Of a DNA stretch of 33,376 bases, positions 25,911 through 33,376 are shown one piece after another. The notes under the pieces are model-generated. The model ran no database searches. It saw only the letters and a list, made by a program, of their open reading frames with translations, and was not told where the DNA came from. The position numbers were made by a program, and so were the translations under genes. The first letter of the stretch is position 1. Every line of letters starts with the position of its first letter. The stretch is from Deltaproteobacteria bacterium (GTDB taxonomy: Bacteria; Desulfobacterota_D; UBA1144; Nemesobacterales; UBA2774): positions 1 through 33,376 of the forward strand of contig JAJCZT010000057.1 of the NCBI GenBank assembly GCA_029262255.1. Direction: 5' to 3'.

Positions 25911-28322
25911 TTATATTGTACGTAATTCTGCGCCAAGAGCCAAACCCAGCTTTTTCAGTGTTTTTTCCTGCACCTTGTTTATCTCTTCTTCGGTTAAAGT
26001 TTTGTCCGCCGCTCTTAAATGCAGCGATACTGCAACGCTCTTTTTTCCCTCTTCCACAGGACTTCCGGTAAACACGTCAAATATGGCGGCATTCTCTATT
26101 AAACCTGACTCCATCTTCTCTATCTCATCCAGTATTCCACCCACCGGTGTTGATTCATCAATAATTAAAGCAATGTCCCTTCTTACAGACGGGAATTTGG
26201 GAAGGGGCTTAAATACTTTACCTTTTTCTTTTGAGATAGCCGTAGTCTTATCCAGATCAATTTCCAGTACATATAGCTTTTTTGAAATTTCTAGTTTTTC
26301 GCTCAAGTTCGGGTGAAGCTCCCCCATGTATCCGATTTCTACGTTGTCAATTAAGAGCTTCGCCGATTTTCCGGGGTGAAGAAATCCAATTTCCCGAGCA
26401 TCCTGAAATGCAATATCGTCCGATATCTGCAGGGCTTCAAAACCCTTTTCCAAGATGCTTTTAAAGTCAAAGAAATCAAATTCCTCCTTGCCCCAGAACT
26501 CCGGCGTTCTCTTTCCGGTTGCCGTCGCGGCTATTTTTGTAATTTCGTTGGGTAATTCACTGTTTTCTATTGGCAGATAGGCTTTGCCAATTTCAAAGAG
26601 TCTTATGTCTTGCGCCTGGTGGTTTAAATTTAGAATTGCGTTTTTTATAAGTCCGGGCACAAGGCTTGTTCTCATTACGGAGCTTTCTGTCGTCAAGGGG
26701 TTCAATATCTTAAGCGCGTCAGTTTTGTTAAAGAGATTAAGCAGCTCCTGGTCTTCAAAGCTGTAATTAATTGCTTCATAAAATCCGCTCGATATGAGTA
26801 TTTCTTTTAGTTTGTTTTGAGCGGATTTATGGATATTCACCGTATCCGACTTCATTGTGACGGCGGGAAGAGTGGTGGATATGTTGTCATAACCATAAAG
26901 TCTCGCCACTTCCTCGATTAAATCGATTTCTCTAGTGATATCTACTCTAAAGGTTGGGATGCGGAAAGTGAATTCTCCCTCACTAGAGTCAAGGTTTTCA
27001 AATTCAAGACCTTGTGCTAATTTGATTATTTCTTCGGTACTAATTTCGGTGCCCAGCACTCTGTTTGCGCGGTTAAGCGAGAGCTTTACTTCTATGGGTT
27101 TAATTGGAGTCGGGTATTCGTCAATGGCCTTTGCCGCCATCTCCCCCTCAGCCAATTCTCTTATCAGCTCCGCCGCTCTATCGAGGGCTTTAACTATAGC
27201 GTTTGGGTCAACGCCCCTTTCAAACCTGTACGAAGACTCCGATCTGAGCCCTGTAGCTTTAGAGGTTTTTCTTACCGTTACGGGATCAAAGTAGGCGCTT
27301 TCTAGAAGCACGTTTTTTGTTGTTTGAGAAACTTCTGTGTTTGATCCTCCCATTATTCCGGCAAGAGCAACGGGTCTTTTCCCGTCACAAATAAGTAGAT
27401 CGTTTTTTGTAAGTTTTCTTTCAACATCGTCAAGGGTTTTAATTGTTTCCCCGTCTTTAGCTGCTCTAACTATAATTTTATTCCCTTCAAGCAGATCATA
27501 ATCAAAGGCGTGAAGCGGCTGTCCGAGCTCTAGAAGTACGAAGTTGGTCACGTCAACAACGTTATTAATCGATCTTATGCCGGAGGACTCCAGTTTTGTT
27601 TTAAGCCAGCTTGGGGACGGGCCGATTTTTACGTTTTGTATTACTCGGCAGGAGTATCTGGGACATTTCTCTGGGTCAAGCAATTCTACTTTCGCAATGT
27701 TATTTATATCCTCACCTGATTCCGTAACACTAGAATCCGGGTGGTTAACTGTTTTTCCTAATAATGCGGCAACTTCCCTTGCAACACCGACAACGCTCAG
27801 GCAATCAGGACGGTTAGGTGTGATACCAACTTCAAATACAACGTCATTTAAACCAAGCTCATCCACAATTGCATTGCCCACGTTAGCTGACTCTGAAAGG
27901 ATTAATATCCCGTCACTTTCTTCCCCAAGTCCAAGCTCGTTCTCGGCGCAGAGCATGCCCTCTGATACTTCTCCTCTGATCTTGGCTTTTTTGATTTTAA
28001 GTCCATCTTCAAATTTTGGCCCGGGAGGTAGATTAGCTCCAATCTTGGCAAGAGCGACTTTATCGCCAGCTTTCATATTATTTGCGCCACAGACAATTGG
28101 ATATGTAGTTTTGCCGTCTGTAACAGTGCAAAGCGAAAGCTTCTCAGCATTGGGATGGGGTGTCTGCTCAGTAATCTGGGCAACAACAATATTATCTAGG
28201 CCTTGGCCCTGATATATCACGTCTTCTACCTCAAGACCGCCCATAGTGAGGTTGTGGGATAGTTCTTCAGGAGATAGATCAAAGTCTATGTAATCTCGTA
28301 ACCAATTTAGAGTGAATTTCAT
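25911..28322 (-). CDS. pheT: Phenylalanine-tRNA ligase beta subunit
   Basis: 803 aa; N-terminal MKFTLNWLRDYIDF, tRNA-binding domain IVVAQITEQTPHPNAEKLSLCTVTDG, B5 domain, C-terminal FDX-ACB domain. Confidence 0.97.
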   Translation of the reverse strand: MKFTLNWLRDYIDFDLSPEELSHNLTMGGLEVEDVIYQGQGLDNIVVAQITEQTPHPNAEKLSLCTVTDGKTTYPIVCGANNMKAGDKVALAKIGANLPPGPKFEDGLKIKKAKIRGEVSEGMLCAENELGLGEESDGILILSESANVGNAIVDELGLNDVVFEVGITPNRPDCLSVVGVAREVAALLGKTVNHPDSSVTESGEDINNIAKVELLDPEKCPRYSCRVIQNVKIGPSPSWLKTKLESSGIRSINNVVDVTNFVLLELGQPLHAFDYDLLEGNKIIVRAAKDGETIKTLDDVERKLTKNDLLICDGKRPVALAGIMGGSNTEVSQTTKNVLLESAYFDPVTVRKTSKATGLRSESSYRFERGVDPNAIVKALDRAAELIRELAEGEMAAKAIDEYPTPIKPIEVKLSLNRANRVLGTEISTEEIIKLAQGLEFENLDSSEGEFTFRIPTFRVDITREIDLIEEVARLYGYDNISTTLPAVTMKSDTVNIHKSAQNKLKEILISSGFYEAINYSFEDQELLNLFNKTDALKILNPLTTESSVMRTSLVPGLIKNAILNLNHQAQDIRLFEIGKAYLPIENSELPNEITKIAATATGKRTPEFWGKEEFDFFDFKSILEKGFEALQISDDIAFQDAREIGFLHPGKSAKLLIDNVEIGYMGELHPNLSEKLEISKKLYVLEIDLDKTTAISKEKGKVFKPLPKFPSVRRDIALIIDESTPVGGILDEIEKMESGLIENAAIFDVFTGSPVEEGKKSVAVSLHLRAADKTLTEEEINKVQEKTLKKLGLALGAELRTI

Positions 28323-28412
28323 ATTTGCCCCGGATTAATATGAAATAGTTACATATTCTTAAGAGAGGGTCAATACCGTGGAACAAATACAAAGATTATA
28401 TTGGATTAGGGA

Positions 28413-28449
28413 AAGCAATCAGGCCCTATGGAAAAGAGCCTGATTGCTT
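28413..28449. terminator. Stem-loop between katG and pheT
   Basis: AAGCAATCAGGC - cctatggaaaaga - GCCTGATTGCTT, 12-bp perfect arms; no strong T-run on either side, so termination is inferred. Confidence 0.55.
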
Positions 28450-28488
28450 GTTCAGAATTAAATTTAGCATTTTTTCTAATAACTGAAA

Positions 28489-30777
<2,289 letters not shown>

Positions 30778-30843
30778 TTACTTCTTAGCCTGAACCTTTA
30801 TATTTGAAACCCAGACACCCCTCCACAGAATGATAAATTCAAA

Positions 30844-30864
30844 TAAGGTTAATTTGCAACCTTA
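30844..30864. promoter_or_regulatory. Inverted repeat upstream of katG (candidate operator)
   Basis: TAAGGTT-aatttgc-AACCTTA, perfect 7-bp arms, about 100-120 bp upstream of the katG start. Confidence 0.3.
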
Positions 30865-31068
30865 ATATAACATATCGTGATTTTATTTATAACTGCCGAG
30901 AGGCAAAAGTATATCCTCATAAGCCATTGCTATTTTGGTTAAATTTTTAGAATTAAAGAGCAAACGCATCATTTGATCACACTTCCTAATGCGGCTTGGA
31001 TTTAGAATATGAGTATACTGATGTAAACTACAATCCTATATTTATAAACTGAGCTGCACCTTAATTCT

Positions 31069-32229
31069 ATGAAAAAAGTATATTTGGACTACAACGCAAC
31101 AACTCCAATAGACCCAAGAGTTCTTGAAGAGATGATGCCGTATCTAAGTGAGCACTACGGAAACCCTTCGAGCATTCACTCCTTTGGAAGAAAGGGAAAA
31201 GAGGCTCTGGATAAGGCAAGAGAGCAGGTATCCCAACTACTCTCCGCAAGTCCCAAAGAGATCATATTTACTTCAGGGGGTAGTGAAGCTGCAAACTTTG
31301 CCATAAAAAGCACGGCCCTTAGCGGTTTGAAGGAAAAGGGCAATCACCTAATAACAACGAAGGTTGAACACGAATGTGTGCTCGAGTCGTTTAAGTTTTT
31401 AGAGAGACAGGGATGGCAGGTTACTTATCTAGGAGTTAACAGTGAGGGGATCTTAGATTTAGATGAACTTAGAGACAGTCTATCTCAAAATACTGTCCTT
31501 GTTTCATGCATGTACGCCAACAATGAAACCGGTGTGATTTTCCCAATAGATAAAATTGCCGAAATAGTAAAGGAAAGGGGGGCTGTCTTTCACACTGACG
31601 CTGTTCAAGCCGCCGGCAAGATCGATATCAATCTTAAACAAATTCCGGCCGATCTGCTTTCAATTTCCGCCCATAAGTTCTATGGGCCAAAATCAGTAGG
31701 CGCTCTTTTTATAAGGGATAGCTTCTCGCAGCAAACCCCGCTTCCGCCCCTAATCCACGGAGGCGGTCAGGAAAGGGGCAAGCGCTCCGGCACGGAAAAT
31801 ATCCCGGGCATAGTCGGCCTTGGTGCCGCCAGTAATATTGCTTCCAGTGAAATGCAGAAGGACGAATCTAGAATAAGGGTATTGAGAGATAAGCTTCTAA
31901 GCCGGATTACCCAGGATATAGATGGTATAAAGTTAAACGGGTCAATCGAAAAAATGCTGTGGAATACCCTAAATCTCAGCATTGAAGGGGTGCAGGGGGA
32001 ATCGCTGGCAATGAACCTCGATGTAGAGGGCGTGGCAGTATCAACCGGGTCCGCCTGTTCTGAAGGAACTGTTGATCCTTCTCATGTATTATCGGCAATG
32101 GGTTTGTCCAGAGAGGATGCGGCTTCTTCAGTCAGAATTAGTCTGGGCAGATTTACAGAAAGAGAAGAGATAGATTACGTGGCTTCCATTTTCCCCGGGA
32201 TTGTAGAGAGGATAAGGGGTGTTAAATAA
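31069..32229 (+). CDS. Cysteine desulfurase (NifS/IscS-like)
   Basis: MKKVYLDYNATTPIDPRVLEEMMPYLSEHYGNPSSIH; FTSGGSEAANFAIK; FHTDAVQAAGKI; SISAHKFYGPKSVGALFIR; STGSACSEGTVDPSHVLSAMGL. Confidence 0.95.
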   Translation: MKKVYLDYNATTPIDPRVLEEMMPYLSEHYGNPSSIHSFGRKGKEALDKAREQVSQLLSASPKEIIFTSGGSEAANFAIKSTALSGLKEKGNHLITTKVEHECVLESFKFLERQGWQVTYLGVNSEGILDLDELRDSLSQNTVLVSCMYANNETGVIFPIDKIAEIVKERGAVFHTDAVQAAGKIDINLKQIPADLLSISAHKFYGPKSVGALFIRDSFSQQTPLPPLIHGGGQERGKRSGTENIPGIVGLGAASNIASSEMQKDESRIRVLRDKLLSRITQDIDGIKLNGSIEKMLWNTLNLSIEGVQGESLAMNLDVEGVAVSTGSACSEGTVDPSHVLSAMGLSREDAASSVRISLGRFTEREEIDYVASIFPGIVERIRGVK

Positions 32230-32261
32230 TCCCAATGGAGTTATTGGCGAATTTCTTCACG

Positions 32262-33299
32262 TCAAGGAAAAACAGGCGGCATTTCAAGCGCTGTTGTTTC
32301 CTCATAACCCATCATCACATTCATATTTTGAACAGCCTGTCCTGAGGCGCCTTTCACAAGGTTGTCGATCACGGATACTATTACGGCGGTATTGTTTGAA
32401 TTAACCTTAATTCCTATATCGCAGTAATTAGAACCCCGGACTTGATTCGTAGACGGGTACAGCTTCTCAGGCGATATCCTGACGAATTTTTCGTCTTTAT
32501 AATACTCTTGGTAGATATCTAATAGCTTTTTAGTTGTAACTCTTTTGTTCAAATTTACATATATGGTCGATAGAATTCCTCTATCCATAGGTATAAGGTG
32601 TGGTGTGAATGACACCTGCACCTTGAGTCCCGAATAATTGGAAAGAGCTTCCTCAATTTCGGGCATATGACGGTGCTCCCCTATTTTATATGCTTTTAAG
32701 CCTTCATTAACCTCACAATAATGATAATCAAGCGAAGGAGATCTTCCTGCTCCCGACACACCGGATTTAGAATCTATAATTATTGAGGCCTGGTCAGCAA
32801 TTTTATTTTTAAGAACCGGAGCCAGACCTAGTATGGAAGATGTAGGATAACAGCCGGGATTAGCTACGAGCTTTGCTTTTTTAACCTTATCTCTATTTAG
32901 CTCCGTTAGTCCGTAAACAGCTTTTTTAATTAATTCAGGACAAGGGTGCTCACCATACCATTTCTTGTAATTCTTACTGCTGAGCCTGAAATCCGCTCCT
33001 AAATCAATAATTTTTATATCTCTCTCAAATAGCTCGCTAATTACCTGTGCAGAAGTTCCATGCGGAAGAGCTGCGAATACTATATCTATATCCTTAGGAA
33101 TTGATTTGGACTTAAGCGGTTTAAGTTCCAAATCTAAAAAACCCTTTAAGTGAGGAAAGACATCTGAAATCATCTTTCCGGCATGTTTCTCCGCAGTTAA
33201 GTGAGTTACCTCGACATTGGGATGTACAAGCAAAAACCTCAGCAGGTCACTGCCCGTATATCCGCTTGCTCCTAACACTGCTACCTTTTTCTTTCCCAT
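32262..33299 (-). CDS. argC: N-acetyl-gamma-glutamyl-phosphate reductase
   Basis: KKVAVLGASGYTGSDLLRFLLVHPNVEV; LVANPGCYPTSSILGLAPV; SGVSGAGRSPSLDYHYCEVNEGLKAYKIGEHRHMPEIEE. Confidence 0.96.
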   Translation of the reverse strand: MGKKKVAVLGASGYTGSDLLRFLLVHPNVEVTHLTAEKHAGKMISDVFPHLKGFLDLELKPLKSKSIPKDIDIVFAALPHGTSAQVISELFERDIKIIDLGADFRLSSKNYKKWYGEHPCPELIKKAVYGLTELNRDKVKKAKLVANPGCYPTSSILGLAPVLKNKIADQASIIIDSKSGVSGAGRSPSLDYHYCEVNEGLKAYKIGEHRHMPEIEEALSNYSGLKVQVSFTPHLIPMDRGILSTIYVNLNKRVTTKKLLDIYQEYYKDEKFVRISPEKLYPSTNQVRGSNYCDIGIKVNSNNTAVIVSVIDNLVKGASGQAVQNMNVMMGYEETTALEMPPVFP

Positions 33300-33376
33300 G
33301 GAAGTTGAAAATATCAGGGAATATTCTTAATTACAAGTATTAAGTAAATTTTTGTTATATACATTCTGCTTAGAAT

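Noticed and set aside
25592-26316. Plus-strand ORFs of 82 and 159 aa over ihfA/pheT
   Set aside because: Antisense to well-supported ihfA and pheT genes.
27544-28212. 222-aa + strand ORF opposite pheT
   Set aside because: Fully antisense to pheT, Ser/Pro-rich, no recognisable domain.

Overview
The window is mostly bacterial chromosomal housekeeping sequence. The gene mix looks Deltaproteobacteria/Desulfobacterota-like, which is an inference only. Recognisable genes, with strand: the 5' part of a FAD-binding oxidoreductase (-), an NHL/Vgb-like beta-propeller lipoprotein (-), a YVTN beta-propeller protein with an IPTL-CTERM-like tail (+), a SAM methyltransferase (-), a YycJ-like MBL hydrolase with purB (+), a DsbC_N-like repeat/DsbA fusion (+), RDD with gshA (+), a ClC channel (-), a glutathionyl-hydroquinone reductase with a PPOX protein (-), a secreted Cys-rich protein (+), argH (-), a peroxiredoxin (-), a TreT-like glycosyltransferase with a DUF5752-like protein (-), a nitroreductase (+), MscS (+), a Suc_Fer-like protein (-), a ROK glucokinase (+), pheT-ihfA-DUF502-tilS (-), katG (-), a cysteine desulfurase (+) and argC (-). 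The observations most worth following up are: (1) a ~50 bp (49/50), probably ~90 bp, direct repeat bracketing the IPTL-CTERM gene, with one copy forming a perfect 14-bp-arm hairpin; (2) homologous 3' ends and terminators behind the IPTL-CTERM gene and the distant Cys-rich secreted protein gene; (3) an oxidoreductase with four tandem ~43-aa DsbC_N-like repeats before a CPFC thioredoxin domain; (4) an intrinsic-terminator hairpin just upstream of a secreted hypothetical; (5) a GC-rich katG next to a pheT that lacks an adjacent pheS. I saw no CRISPR array, tRNA, rRNA, transposase or obvious defence system.
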